From Flaveria trinervia (Eukaryota; Streptophyta; Magnoliopsida; Asterales; Asteraceae), in contig CM046443.1 in assembly GCA_025506515.1 (NCBI GenBank), positions 88,523,281 to 88,587,280 on the forward strand: 64,000 nt of DNA, written 5' to 3'. Shown piece by piece: positions 8,481-19,760 of this stretch. Under the pieces are notes generated by a model. It did not search any database, was not told where the DNA came from, and saw only the letters and a list, made by a program, of their open reading frames with translations. Position 1 is the first letter of the stretch; each line of letters begins with the position of its first letter. The translations under genes and the position numbers were made by a program.

Positions 8481-11327
8481 CCAAACCTTTTCGGTTTTGG
8501 GTCTGTTTTTTATCAACAGATTTAACCATAACTTGTTTCTCATGATTAATAGCTGAAGAAGAAGATGGTGCTGAGATGGATTCCTTGGATTTGGACTTGG
8601 AATGCCTTCTCAGTGGTTTGATCACATTGCATCTAGTTGGTTAATTCTCCCCAACAAATGTGAACTATCATAACAAGTTGTGTCTGATTTGTTGCCAAAG
8701 CTTTCAGCTCTTGTGACATATCAGTACTTGTGTTTGATGAGTTCCTGTTATCCACCATTTCCTTTTGAGCAATCTCAGCTGTTGCCTGTTTAACCCCTTC
8801 CTTTTTGGATTTCTTTATGGACTTAAGGGTTACAGGATTTGATGTTGCTCATACAAATGTGGTCTCAAACTCAGTTTTCATTTTTTCCATTTTCTCTTTA
8901 ATTTCTTCTTTATGTTTGAGTTTGGAACCTCTTTTGTACCAGCAATCATCAGTAAGATGATTGAACAAACCACATACTTCACATGGTTTCTTCTTCATCT
9001 TAGGTTGATCATCAACTAAAGAGGGTGAAGCAACTGAAGACTTGCTCTTCAGTGCTTTGGAAGCATTGTTTGCTTTCTTGACTTCCTCTTTAGTAGTCTT
9101 CAAACTCTTTCTACTGACAGTTTTCTTCTTTTCAGTACTGGCAGTAGTTGGAGTTTGAACTTCAGGTGTTAAATCCTGCTCTCTAGTCCTTTCAGGACTT
9201 TCAGAATTAACTCCTGAGTTGATCAACTCATTGATCATGTGAGTGTCAGCATTTGAACCATCAACATCAACTGATAGGTTCTGAGAGGGCTTGATACTAA
9301 CTTCTACTTCTGATTGTGCTGTATCAGAAAGTAGATCACATGATGAGATGGATTGGTTATTACTCTCGCCATTAGATTCTACCTCTGCTCTGGGAGTAAA
9401 ATCTGTAGGTGGAGCAGTGTGATTATAACCAATGCCAAACTTCACATTGAAAGCAAATTGCTTACTAAGAAGCATTTCAAAACCTTTGCATGATTGTACC
9501 CATCGATCACACTCTACTTGGGTGACTGCAAGGGTTTCTTTGAGATCTTTGTACCTCTCTAGAAGTACCTCTTCCCTAGCCTTATAATCTGTGATTTGGC
9601 ATTTAAGTTTGTAAATCTCATCATTCTTTTCATTAAGCACAGACTCAAGTTCAGCTTTTCTTTTGGAAATTGTTTGTTCTAGCTCAATGTTCTTGTTAAT
9701 CAAAGCTACATTTGCTTCTCTAATAGATGCAAATGCTGCTATGCATGTTTCAGAACATAATTTGGCTTTTGCCTCAAGGATACCTGTGATACCTGAGGTG
9801 TAGAGGCATTAGAGGATGAAGTATCAGCAGACTCCAAAGCCATAAGAGCTAGATTTCCAAAAGGACTTTCACCACCATGTTGACCAGCACCTGAGAACAG
9901 TTGTTCATGACCAGACAAGTCATCTGGTAAACTGCTCCAGTCAACAACTCCTGGGGTGAAGAAGCTGTGTTGTTGAGGTTGAGTTTGTTGATGAGATTGG
10001 GAAGGTTGTGGTTCAAGCAATGCTTGTGGTTGTTGTGCAATTGGAGCTTGAACAGGATTTGGTTGAGGCATATAATAGTAGGGATAAGGATATGACATTG
10101 GACCCTGAGGAACAAAATATGCAGGAGATACAGGGTGTGAATGATGACCATAACCAGCAGGATGTTGCCCTATGTTTTGTTGACTATTGCTTGGAAAAGT
10201 CACAAAGGGTGCAGAGGAGTTAGATCCAGTTGATCTACACTCTCTTGCAAAGTGTCCCAGCCTTTGGCATTTGTGACACCTCAACTTACTCTTGTCAAAA
10301 CCAACTTTGGTTTTGCCAGAGAGTCCAGGAAATTTCATGCCAGTTCTCTTGTAGAATTTCTGAGATCTGATATTAACTAAGGCCATTTGGCTTAGAATAT
10401 CCATCTCTTCTAAATCATCATCAGCAATTCCCTTCAGATCATCCATGATGAAGCATAAATTGTCACTATTACAGCCAGATTGACTATCAATACCAACAAA
10501 TGCATGATCAGAACTGTTTCAAGAGAAATCTATATGCTCATCATAATTGATTTCAGATGAAGCATATTCTGACTCATGACCAACCAAGGCAGTGTTGCCT
10601 GGTACAAGTCATCGGTGAGCTTTCCTGAAGATGACAGTTTCCCTTTCTGCTCTATCTCTCTTTCGAATGTAAGCAGTTTCCCATGAAGTTGGGTGAGAGA
10701 TAGGCTATCCAGATTTGCACTGGAGCGTAGGACAATAGTGTATGTGTCCCATCTCTCAGGCAGTGATCTGAGGAACCTGTTATTCATCTGGCTATTGGTG
10801 TATTCCTGTTTCACCATTTTCAGCTCAGAGATCAAGCAGGAAAAATGCTCAAACTGTTGAGTTAGTGTCTCACCCTTTCTATGAGAGAATGTCTCATATT
10901 GTTGGGCAAGGATTTCTCTGTTGTTTGCTAAGACCTCATCTATGCCACTGAATTGTTCCTTCAGGGCATTCCAGAGATCATGAGCAGTTTCATGATGCAT
11001 AAGCCCTGAATAGATTTCATTAGGCAGTGCCATGGCCAGAATTCCATGGGCTTTAGCATCAATCTCAAATAGTTTCCGATCTTCATCAGAGTATTGTTCC
11101 TTCTTCTTCGGAATCATTTAATTGGTTTCCGGATTGTTCACCATAGGCTTATGTGGTCCATGTACCACAGATGTCCAACAACCTGAACTGTTAACAGACA
11201 GGTGATGAAGCATTCTTCGTTGCCATATGTTATACTCGGTCCTAACCAGCATCGGAGGCTTGGTTGAGGAACCGGTATTGTGAGGATCATTAGAAGGAGT
11301 AGTCATCTCAGATTCAATCAAATTCAA
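8481..11327 (-). pseudogene. Gag of element A (UBN2-type capsid, two CCHC zinc knuckles), broken
   Basis: Gag packages the element's RNA into particles. The start is at 11327 (MNLIESEMTTPSN). The capsid-type region (11117-10530) has LPNEIYSGLMHHETAHDLWNAL and RFLRSLPERWD motifs typical of copia gag. A first knuckle, CHKCQRLGHFAREC (CX2CX4HX4C), is at about 10270, followed by a Gln/Pro/His-rich part. A coiled-coil-like Glu/Lys stretch (9703-9450), a Ser/Thr-rich linker and a second perfect knuckle, CEVCGLFNHLTDDC (about 8950), complete it. One in-frame stop follows codon 69, and there are frameshifts near 10560 and 9740. Both knuckles are intact, so this gag is the best preserved in the window. 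Confidence 0.87.
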
Positions 11328-11518
11328 TTAAGCTATACAAATTTAGAACAAAACACAACAACCAATTGAACCAAGAGAGATCTCAAAATAAATGAACGAA
11401 AGCGACAGAAATTCAATAATCTATAACCAGTTCTTGTGAATATGCTAATTCAATCAAACACAGATATCAATTAGCAGTTTCAATGATCAATTGTTAGATC
11501 GATCAATGATTAACCAGT

Positions 11519-11528
11519 TCTGATACCA
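11519..11528 (-). promoter_or_regulatory. Primer-binding site of element A (tRNA-Met type)
   Basis: The minus strand reads TGGTATCAGA two bases inside the 5' LTR, the usual copia complement to the 3' end of initiator tRNA-Met. After ten bases it departs from the longer TGGTATCAGAGC match seen in B, C and D. Confidence 0.85.
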
Positions 11529-11530
11529 CT

Positions 11531-12394
11531 TGTTAGGATCAGTGATCTAAGTTTGATTGATTAGAGAGTATAGCAGAGGAATTCTAACAATGAATTAGCC
11601 AATTCACAAGAACGAAACGATATTCAATGAAGAACAAAGACGGTTATAGATAGAGAGAATTTCTGCAAATATATTTCATTCAATATTCGCTTTCGTGGTA
11701 ACAGAATGTCACAATTACAAATTAGGTCGACACCTCTTATATAAGAGATGTGACGTCTGCTGATGTCACTTGATAGTGACATCTAACAGAATTATTCCAA
11801 CTGAAACACAACTACTGAAGATGTCAAAACAGCTGACATCTTCTTACAAAAATACTAAGTGTTATCAGTTACTACAACTACTGAAAAACGTAAAACTACT
11901 GAAACTACAACAACTGAAGAACTCTTCAGTCGTTTTACAAAACTACTGAAAGTAAAAACATAAAACTACTGATATCACAACTACTGAAGAAGTACTCTTC
12001 AGCTGTTGTGACAAACTACTGAAACTTCAGTACTTGATCTTCAGACTTGAACTTCAGACGTTTCATCAGCTCATGACTTTAGTAGATATCATCAGCTAAT
12101 GTCTTCAGTCTTTGTCTTCAGACTTTGTACACCAGTTGTTGATCTTCAGCACTTGTAAACTCTTCAGCTGTTGTACTTCAGTACTTTGGTCTTCAGCTTC
12201 AGCACTTGTGTTCTTCAGCTGTTGAACTTCAGCACTTTAGTTCTTCAGTTGTTGAAGTCTTCAGCACTTGATCTTCAGCTGTTGGAGTTTTCAGCACTTG
12301 TCGAACTGCTGATGAAGCTTTCAGCAGTTGTTGTGATATCATGTGGGACTTAGAGGTTTTCTGATCTTGGCTCATTGGTTCTTTTGGTCCAACA
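11531..12394 (-). repeat. 5' LTR of element A
   Basis: This LTR is 864 bp and nearly identical by eye to 3084-3949; differences are small indels and substitutions, and most array words are shared. It is followed by the CACTG duplication at 12395-12399. The TATA-type palindrome lies at about 11735-11748 and the motif array at 11800-12330. Confidence 0.93.
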
Positions 12395-14640
12395 CACTGT
12401 TTCCCGGATTTCACCATGAAGAAATGCACTCTTTACATCCAATTGATAGACTTTAATTTTCATGTAAGAGGCATAGGCTAGGAAGATACGGATTACTTCC
12501 ATTCTCGCCACAGGTGCAAATACTTCATTGTAATCAAGTCGCTCGACTTGTCGAAATCCTTGAACTAGAAGCCGAACCTTGTTCCTCATGATGACACCTT
12601 TGTCATCTTTCTTACATTTCAAGACCATTTGGTGTCATTGACCTTAGCACCTATAGATCTATCTACTAGAATCCATACACCTAACTTCTTGAACTAAAGA
12701 AGTTCTTCTTGCATGGCATTCACCCATGCCTCATCATTTAGAGCTTCACTGATATATTTTGGCTTGAACTAAGACACAAAACAACGATAAGCACCATCGT
12801 GAAGGTACCCTTTCTCCATTACCGAGGCATAATCAACTGAATACAGCTGATTTCTTGTCTGAACTCCTGATCTGACATCCCCAATGACATTGTCCAGAGA
12901 TGATAGACATTTAGGTGTGATCCAGGAGTGGTGGGAACAACTATCTCAGAATCTAGATTATGAACGTTTGGTTTCGTATATGAGGTAGTAGGAGTGTGTG
13001 GTTCCAAAGACTCAGAGGTATCAATGTCAGATGCTTGTGAACTTGTAATAGTAGGAACCTATTGCTCTTGAGTGTCCTAATCATTCTCCACGGCTTCATC
13101 ATTAGAAGAAAAGTCACTTACCTCGAGTGCTCCCCCCTGAGTTGGTTGGTGATGCACCTTGTGAGCCAGATGATGTAGATTCTTGTGCTGGTGTGTTTAG
13201 AACATCCTACATCATTTTGGCTACTAACTCATCATCAGATGTGGAGAGAGCGATGTTGAAGGACTTGACGAATCCATCATAGTCGAAAAAGAAAGTGGGT
13301 CCTTTTCCAGCAGGAGGAGTGGTGTATCTCTGAACATCGATGTTACACCACACCTCTACTAGACCCGTTGACTTGTTATCTACTGTCTTATTCGGTATGT
13401 TGTATCCTAGAATGATGCCCTATTCTACCTTCTCACTAAGCTTCCCATCCTGAGTTTTCTTCAGCAACGTGCAGGAGCTCCAAACGTTCCAGATACTCCA
13501 GATTTGGTTTACGTCATTGAAGTAACTCGTAACACTTCTTCCCATGATGTTTTACTACCGGAACTCGATTTAACGTGTAACACGCATGGCTACCGCCTCA
13601 TTCCAAAATTGGATAGGCAGTTTCGAGTCCGCTAGCATTATGTGTGCGGTCTCTATTAAGCTGCCATTCTTTCTCTTAGCAACCCCGTTCATCTGAGGAG
13701 TGTAGGCAGAAGTGAACCGATGCACAATTCTCTTTTCTTTGCAGAAAGCCTCCCTCCATTGGTTCTTGAACTCGGTTCCGTTGTCTGAGCGTACTTGTCT
13801 TACCTTCAGCTTGTAGAGAGACTCTAGTGTAGTTACCAATTCTTTGAATGACTTAAATGTTTCTGATTTTGATTTCAGAAACATCACCCAAGAAAATCTT
13901 GAGTAGTCATCTATAATTACATAGCAGTACAAGTCGCCTGAGATGCTTCTTATACTGACTGGACTAAATAGATCCATGTGGAGAAACTCAAGAGGTAGTT
14001 CTATAGAATTAACTTTCTTTGTCTTATAAGACTTCTTTATCTGTTTGCCTTTCTTGTAGGCGACACAAAAATCCAGGAGTTGGAAGTTCTTGACATTGAC
14101 TCCTTGAACTAGATCATTCTGGATCAAGTGGTTCATCTTTCGTGGATTCATGTGCCCCATTCTCCTATGCCAGGAGATAGAATCCTTCTCAGTAGCTTTT
14201 GACAATAAGCACTGAACTTGATGATCCGTTGTGGAGGCCTTCGATAGATTCAAGACATAAAGGTCATTATATCTTGAGGGTGATATTAATACTTGTTCCT
14301 CCGGAATCACATAGTCTTTTTTCACGACATAGCACTTCTTATTATCGAAAACTACCTTAAATCCTTTGTCACATATTTGAGAAACAGAAAGTAGATTATT
14401 CTAAAGTTGTTGAATGTAGTTTACCTTTTCAAACTTAACTTTCTGGTTTCCTACTTCCCCTTGAGCTGTGATGTACCATCCTTTATTTCCAGCAAAAGAA
14501 ACATGACCTCCTTTGATTTGTTTGATGTTTGATAGGAGTGCCCGGTTTCCAGTCATGTGCCTTGATGTTCTGCTATCTACAATCCAAGTGTTTGTTTCAG
14601 CACTATAGCGAACACCCTGCACATTCAATTGAAAACATTA
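12395..14640 (-). pseudogene. Element B pol, 5' half: protease end, integrase and start of RT
   Basis: The aspartic protease motif is readable as DSR instead of DSG in WIVDSRTSRHMTGN (about 14560), a change in the catalytic triplet. The GAG-pre-integrase zinc region (HRRMGH...CVAYKKGKQ) and the integrase core follow (14325-13570), with LHMDLF, SDNGTEFKNQW and a PQMNGVAKRKN block supplying D, D and E positions. The linker and RT start (12628-12400) include EVFAPVARMEVIRIFLAYA and QLDVKSAFLHGE. The reading frame stops at the insertion of A within the RT palm, between the QLDVKSAF and YVDD motifs. There are multiple stops between 13570 and 12630. Confidence 0.87.
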
Positions 14641-17448
14641 GTTAAAGTGTGGGACCCAAGCCTTAACCGGCTTGGGTGTCCCAGAGGCATCACACATCAT
14701 AAACTCTAACCATTATCCATTTGAGGGTGAGGTAAGATCAACTGTCTTATTGTTCTCATTTCCAGACAAAGACTTTTCTTTCCATAAGCCAGCTTTGTAT
14801 AAGGCCTGTTTGTGATAAACAGATGACTGGCTGATAGGTTGAACTTTAGGTTTATTAACTCACTTTGGTGGAGTCATGGAGCTTCTTTTGGTAGAGCTTC
14901 CTTTAGTGTCATAAATTTCAATCTTTTTCTTTGCTGTCTGAAAATAAGGACAATAAGACACTATATGCCCATACTTTCCACAGTTGTAACATGATCTGCT
15001 TTCAACTTGACAATTTAGCTGTTTTTCTGGAGAAGTATGTGACACACGAGTGACTTTACTCTGTTTGGTTTTGACACTTCTTGTTTAGATGTTTTCTCTT
15101 GTTTAACAAAAATAATTGTTTGGACATTGTTAACATCTTTTCATTTTTTTTTATTTGGACTTAAACATGAAGCACGTGATTGGTTAATTTGTTTGGTATT
15201 TCTTGATGTAGAATTAGACTTTGTTGAACCTGTCTTTATGTTAACCTTTTCAAATTGTTCGTCTAGATTAACACAAGGCATTTTACCTTTTGATTTTGAA
15301 GTGGCCTCCTTTTGTTTAGTGACAGATTCATTTGGTTTACATGTAGAATCTGGATCACTTACAAGAGGAGTGGTGGATCCTTAATTGGGTTATTATTTAA
15401 TGGTTTACTTTTTACATTCATTAAGGTCTCATGTGGTGGTGGAACCACTTTATATCCCAAACCCTCCCCATTGTTGCGCTCTCTCACTAAGTGTTGGACA
15501 ATATGAAAAGAGCTTGTCCAACTATGCAGTTTTTGTTTTAGTGAATTTACTTCTACTCCCAAAACCGCCTTTTGTTTCTTAATGTCTTCTAGGGAGTTCA
15601 AATAGAACTTAATGTCATTAGCTTGGTTAAAGGCTACAACTTTAGTTTCCCTAAGCTGTTTGTTCAAGAGTTCTATCTTTTCTTTATAGCTATGCTCATT
15701 TTGTATTAAGACACTATTGGCTTCAGTGCACATTTGTAAGTCCTTTACTAAGTTATCATTATGGTCTAATAACCTAGAAAATTTCATATCAATGCTTTCC
15801 CTAAATTTATTACAATCATAACAAGCATGATTATTGAAAAGTTGAGTAATGGTACTTACCTGAGGAGGTGAGGTTGAATCAGCCATCAAAGTAGTGTCTC
15901 ACTTCTTTAGTTCTCGTGATTCTGGATTTGTTGAACTTGTCCCTTCTTCAGGCTGGTGATCAACTACTGTTGCACAGTCTTCAGCATTTGACATCGTAAG
16001 CTCCACTGCAATATCACCTTCACTTGCTGAGTCGTCATCTAGCTCATTGACACTAGCAATGTTGGATTCTCCCGAAGACAAAAACCGAAAGCTCAAATCT
16101 TGTCCTTCATCATCATAAGCTGGTAAGGCTTTAGGATCCTTGCTCGACGAAGTAGAATTGTTTGTGGGCTTCTCCTGACAATTGAAAGATGAGAATGGAT
16201 TTCCATTTCCTGTCTTTTTGGGCTGGACACATTCACGTTTGAAGTGCCCCTTTTCCCCATAGTTGAAGCATGTAACCTTGGATTTGTCAAATCTGAAAGT
16301 TGTGACCTTAGTAGCAACCAAGTTTTGTGTTGTTTTCTTTACAAACTTCTGAGCTCTCCGGACAACATTTGCTAAGGCCCACATTATGTCCATCCATTCC
16401 AGCTCTGTCTCGTCTACCTGCTCGTAGTCCTCATCTGCTAGATGGCAGTTCCCAATTTTCCCAGCAACTAGCCCATCATAAGAGTGGACTACCGCTGCTA
16501 AGAGGTCCATGTGCTTCTTTGCTACCTCAACAGTCACATTCCCGAGATTCTCGGTCTTCATTTTTGTAGCATTTGCTTCTGGTGCTATGTATTGGGTACG
16601 AGATGACCCAGACGTGTTAGATCCTAAAGAAGAGGCTTGAGATGGACCAGCTGAACTCGACACAAAAGTTGTTTGTAGTGGAGTTCCAGATGTTTTGGCT
16701 TGTGGAGTTGAGTTGTACAGAGCTGGATTCTGATCATAAGTAGACTTTTATGCCCTGTAATTTATCCTCAACTCTTCCTCCTGCAGTTTCAGAATGAAGT
16801 TGTTGATGTCTAACTTCGCTAGCATATCATTTTGTCCGAGGTTGGAGATAAACGAACTCCACTTCTCGGGCAAACCATCTGCAAAGTTTGAAACTTTGTC
16901 TTCCATAGACGTAGTAACTCCATGAGTGTGTAGCTCACTGATCAGATGGTAGAAACGATCAATGACATCATCCAAGCTCTCCTTTCCCATTGACGAGGAG
17001 TTGTCAAACTCCTTCTTCAACGTTTTAGCCTTCAGAGCTTTCAATGATGCATTTCCCTCATACCTCTTTTACAATGCATCCCATAGTTTTTTAGCTTGAT
17101 TGTTCTTAGAAAATTGATGGAAGATGTCCTTAGGAATTGTCTGAGTCAGCAAAGCATATACTTTCTTCTAAGCATTGTATTTTACCTTGTGTCCGTCAGT
17201 CATACCGCTTAAGGTGAGTTTGACTCCATCTACACCTATAGGAATAGTATATCCTGTCTCTATCGACTCCCACAGATTAGGATCTACTTCATTTAAGTAA
17301 ATCTCAAACCTTTGCTTCCATTGTGGATAATCATCTAACTTTATTAGCTTAGGGGCTTGTTATGATTTCCCACTTCATTTTCTAAAAGCAATAGATTTTG
17401 AATCCGAGAGTCCCTTTCGGTGGTGAACATTGAATATTGATCCTCCAT
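14641..17448 (-). pseudogene. Gag of element B, broken
   Basis: The probable start is at 17448 (MEDQYSMFTTERDSR...), matching the C and F starts. The capsid-type part at 17044-16748 has DDVIDRFYHLISELHTHG and GLPEKWSSFISNL. The first knuckle, at about 16250, reads CFNYGEKGHFKREC, in which the second Cys is Tyr. A coiled-coil-like part (15890-15400) precedes a second, intact knuckle, CYNCGKYGHIVSYC (about 14990). There are several frameshifts and stops. The region 14640-14860 joins gag to protease and is also broken. Confidence 0.85.
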
Positions 17449-17489
17449 TATTATCAACTTTAAACTTTGGAACAAACTGTTTAACTTGT

Positions 17490-17715
17490 GCGAATGAAGG
17501 TATGCGATTGACACTTCGTGCGATTGAACAATGCGTTTGACTCATACGTGCGAATGAGCAAATGCGGATGCCTCAATCGTGCGTATGGACAGGTGCGAAT
17601 GAACAATGTGAATAGGTAATTCAGTTGTACAAATGGATGTACAAATGAATCCAATCGTGCGTACGAGGGATGCGTATGAATTCAGTCGTGCGATTGAGTC
17701 AATCGTGCGACTGAA
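17490..17715. repeat. Motif array in the gag leader of element B
   Basis: Words such as GTGCGAATGA, CGTGCGATTGA, AATGCGGATG and CGTGCGACTGA recur between the primer-binding site (17938) and the gag start (17448). They use the same vocabulary as the LTR arrays. C (32690-32945) and F (63866-64000) have the same array in the same place. Confidence 0.72.
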
Positions 17716-17926
17716 GCTGCTGAAACTTGAAAATTCGAAGGTTTAAGGTATTTTGACGCAAAAACAAGATTTTTCAAGAACCCTAATTGCCGTATGCTTG
17801 AAAAACGTTAACTTTACCATCTGGAGACGTCCAAAACAACGTTTGACACAAAAAGATTGCGTTTTTAATGGAAAAACACAATTTTTATATCAAAAACGAT
17901 TAATCACACGTAAATAAAGAGCCAAA

Positions 17927-17938
17927 GCTCTGATACCA
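17927..17938 (-). promoter_or_regulatory. Primer-binding site of element B (tRNA-Met type)
   Basis: The minus strand reads TGGTATCAGAGC, two bases from the 5' LTR, a twelve-base match to the usual copia primer-site sequence. Confidence 0.9.
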
Positions 17939-17940
17939 CT

Positions 17941-18706
17941 TGTTAGGATCGTGTAGTGAACGAAATACTAACTGATATACATGTATACGAAGTCAAATAG
18001 TGCGGAATCCTATTTGATTGGCAATCTAATCAGTGAGAACGCACGTAGAAACAATTGTAGATTGAATCTAAACGTTAAGAACGATTAGTAATCGATCTAG
18101 TGCGATCTATGAACTTGGAACAGGTTCTTAGAAGTCTCTGGACGGCTAGGGTATGATTTAGTATGTAGGTTTTTGAAGTGTTATTTTTTTCCATGATTTA
18201 AGTGGTATTTATAGGTTAGGGTTTCTCATTCGGGCGACTGAACCATTAGCATGGTTTAGTCGTGCGATTGAGTAATGCGGTTGGTCCATTCGCATGACTG
18301 AAAGTTTAGTCGTGCGACTGAGTCAATCTCATGTTACAATCATGCGACTGATCCAGTCTCCTGGTTCTGTCGTGCGACTGGTTCATTAGCATGAAGTGTT
18401 CATCCGTATTGTCCCTTAGCATGGGCCATTCGCATGACAACTTCACACGATTAAGTTTGAATATGTTTCACAATCATTATTTGACTTAGATCTATTCAAA
18501 CAACCACAACCACACATTGTATTTCATTAGCATGGGCCATTGTATAGTTAGTTCAATAAGCATTAACATACAATAATCAATGAAATAATAAACATCATAA
18601 GCACAACCACACATTGTATTTCATTAAGTACCCATTCTATTACATATGTGTAATACAATAAGACATTTTACAATAAGTTCATAAACTAGGTACACATGTA
18701 TCTACA
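17941..18706 (-). repeat. 5' LTR of element B
   Basis: This LTR is 766 bp, starting TGTTAGGATC and ending ATCTACA on the plus strand. It is homologous along its length to the C LTRs at 19761-20498 and 33170-33902. It contains an internal duplication of a GCACAACCACACATTG / CATTAGCATGGGCCATT segment (about 18500-18625) that makes it longer than the C LTRs. Confidence 0.92.
18204..18440 (-). promoter_or_regulatory. LTR core promoter of B: TATA box with upstream motif array
   Basis: The minus-strand TATA box CCTATAAATACC is at 18204-18215. Directly upstream (18225-18440) lie repeated TCGTGCGACTGA, CATTCGCATGAC and related words. The same arrangement is in the C LTRs (TATA at 20022-20033 and 33426-33437). 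The position points to a transcription-factor or silencing-factor binding cluster; which one is unknown. Confidence 0.68.
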
Positions 18707-18710
18707 TAAA

Positions 18711-18712
<2 letters not shown>

Positions 18713-18764
<52 letters not shown>

Positions 18765-18778
18765 GATGTATATTTACA

Positions 18779-18851
<73 letters not shown>

Positions 18852-18866
18852 ATATATAAATATGTA

Positions 18867-18906
<40 letters not shown>

Positions 18907-18925
18907 TGTATATATATATAATAAT
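18713..18925. repeat. (TA)n / (TG)n microsatellite
   Basis: Long alternating TA with short TG and TATG interruptions. Open frames in it code only alternating Tyr and Ile and are not genes. It directly follows the end of the B LTR (18706). Confidence 0.95.
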
Positions 18926-19470
18926 GAAAGAAGATTCTAAGATGGCACTTGGCATAATTCTAAATCATCTAATTTTAATTTTCCCGCTTCTCTCTTATAT
19001 TAAACAATTACCTTAAATACTAATAATATTATTTAATTCCTTTTGAGATTAAAACTGTTTTTCAATAAATTTTGAAAGCGGTGCTTTTATAAATGTAACT
19101 TCTAAATAAATAAAATTTTGGAAATAAGAAATTTTTATAAAACAACAAACATGTTTAAAATATGAAGTATTTTAAAATGGCTTTTTTAAATGATTTTTTC
19201 ATAATACAAAATAACTAAAATTAGGAGTTATAATATATTTTCTTTAATATTGATATTTTCTAAAACGGTTTGTTTTGCAAAAAATGTTTACTAAAAATGC
19301 AATTAGGTTTTAAAAATAAAAGTTTAAAATAATGATATCATCATTTTATTACTTATATTATTACTCATATGCAATTTCAATCATATCATTTTATAATTAT
19401 TACATTTTCATTACTAATTATTTAATATTTTATTTATTAAACACGTGTAATACACGGGATAATAACCTAG
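18926..19470 (+). mobile_element. Probable non-autonomous Helitron, 3' end at 19470
   Basis: The 3' terminus shows the Helitron signature: a hairpin CGTGTAATACACG (five-base stem, three-base loop, 19444-19456), then 10 bases, then CTAG (19467-19470) followed by T. Upstream is about 500 bp of AT-rich non-coding DNA. I cannot place the 5' end (expected TC after A); it may lie in or just after the microsatellite. No Rep/helicase coding is seen. Confidence 0.6.
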
Positions 19471-19760
19471 TCTGTGTGTGTGTGTGTATATATATATATA
19501 GGAGAGTGCAAATGAGAACCACATTTTTGTGAGAACTCTAAAAACCAATCTCAGCCACTCATTTTTTATCATATGCAAATCACATGCCATTTTCCTTATC
19601 TTTTAAAACGTTCATAACCCTTTTTTCACGTCAACTTTTTTTTAAAAAAAAAATTCACCATAAAATGCAGTATTTTTTATCTTTCCAACACCTACCATAT
19701 TAATATACTTTTTCTAAAGAAATTGTACATCCATTGTTTACATACATATATACGTATATA
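19471..19760. other. TG/TA microsatellite and short AT-rich repeat before element C
   Basis: A (TG)n(TA)n run (19474-19499) is followed by GGAGAGTGCAAATGAGAACC, a start similar to that at 54238 (GGAGAAGGTTCCAATGAAAACC). Both begin at a TATATAGG junction, so they look like ends of one dispersed repeat class whose identity I cannot settle. The rest is AT-rich with no gene. Confidence 0.45.

Larger units (their letters stand above)
3084..12394 (-). mobile_element. Ty1/copia element A, nested in B; pol deleted, gag and third ORF retained
   Basis: Two LTRs (3084-3949 and 11531-12394) start TGTTAGGATC, end TCCAACA and are nearly identical, and the five-base target duplication CACTG (3079-3083 and 12395-12399) is intact. 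Inside, on the minus strand, are a primer-binding site, a nearly full gag, only a scrap of RNase H tail, a promoter-like array, the third ORF and a polypurine tract. Protease, integrase and RT are missing, so this copy could only move with enzymes supplied in trans. The intact target duplication and similar LTRs make it younger than its host element B. Confidence 0.95.
1..18706 (-). mobile_element. Ty1/copia element B (Sirevirus-like), 3' end outside window, split by element A
   Basis: The 5' LTR is at 17941-18706, followed leftward by a tRNA-Met primer site, gag, protease, integrase, RT and RNase H (to about 1955) and then a long non-coding spacer to position 1. By comparison with element C, the third ORF and the 3' LTR should lie to the left of the window. 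Element A occupies 3084-12394 inside the RT region. Removing A and one copy of CACTG rejoins RT sequence that matches the uninterrupted copies in C and F. Coding parts carry many stops and frameshifts, so B is dead. Assignment to the Sirevirus lineage rests on gene order, the long gag with two zinc knuckles and the extra ORF seen in sister copies. Confidence 0.88.

Noticed and set aside
9849..10151. Alternative minus-strand frame of 100 codons
   Set aside because: It overlaps the Gln/Pro-rich part of gag of element A in another frame and has no motif.
18679..19016. Tyr/Ile-repeat open frames on both strands
   Set aside because: They are (TA)n microsatellite translations, as are those at 36579-36851 and 53812-54238.
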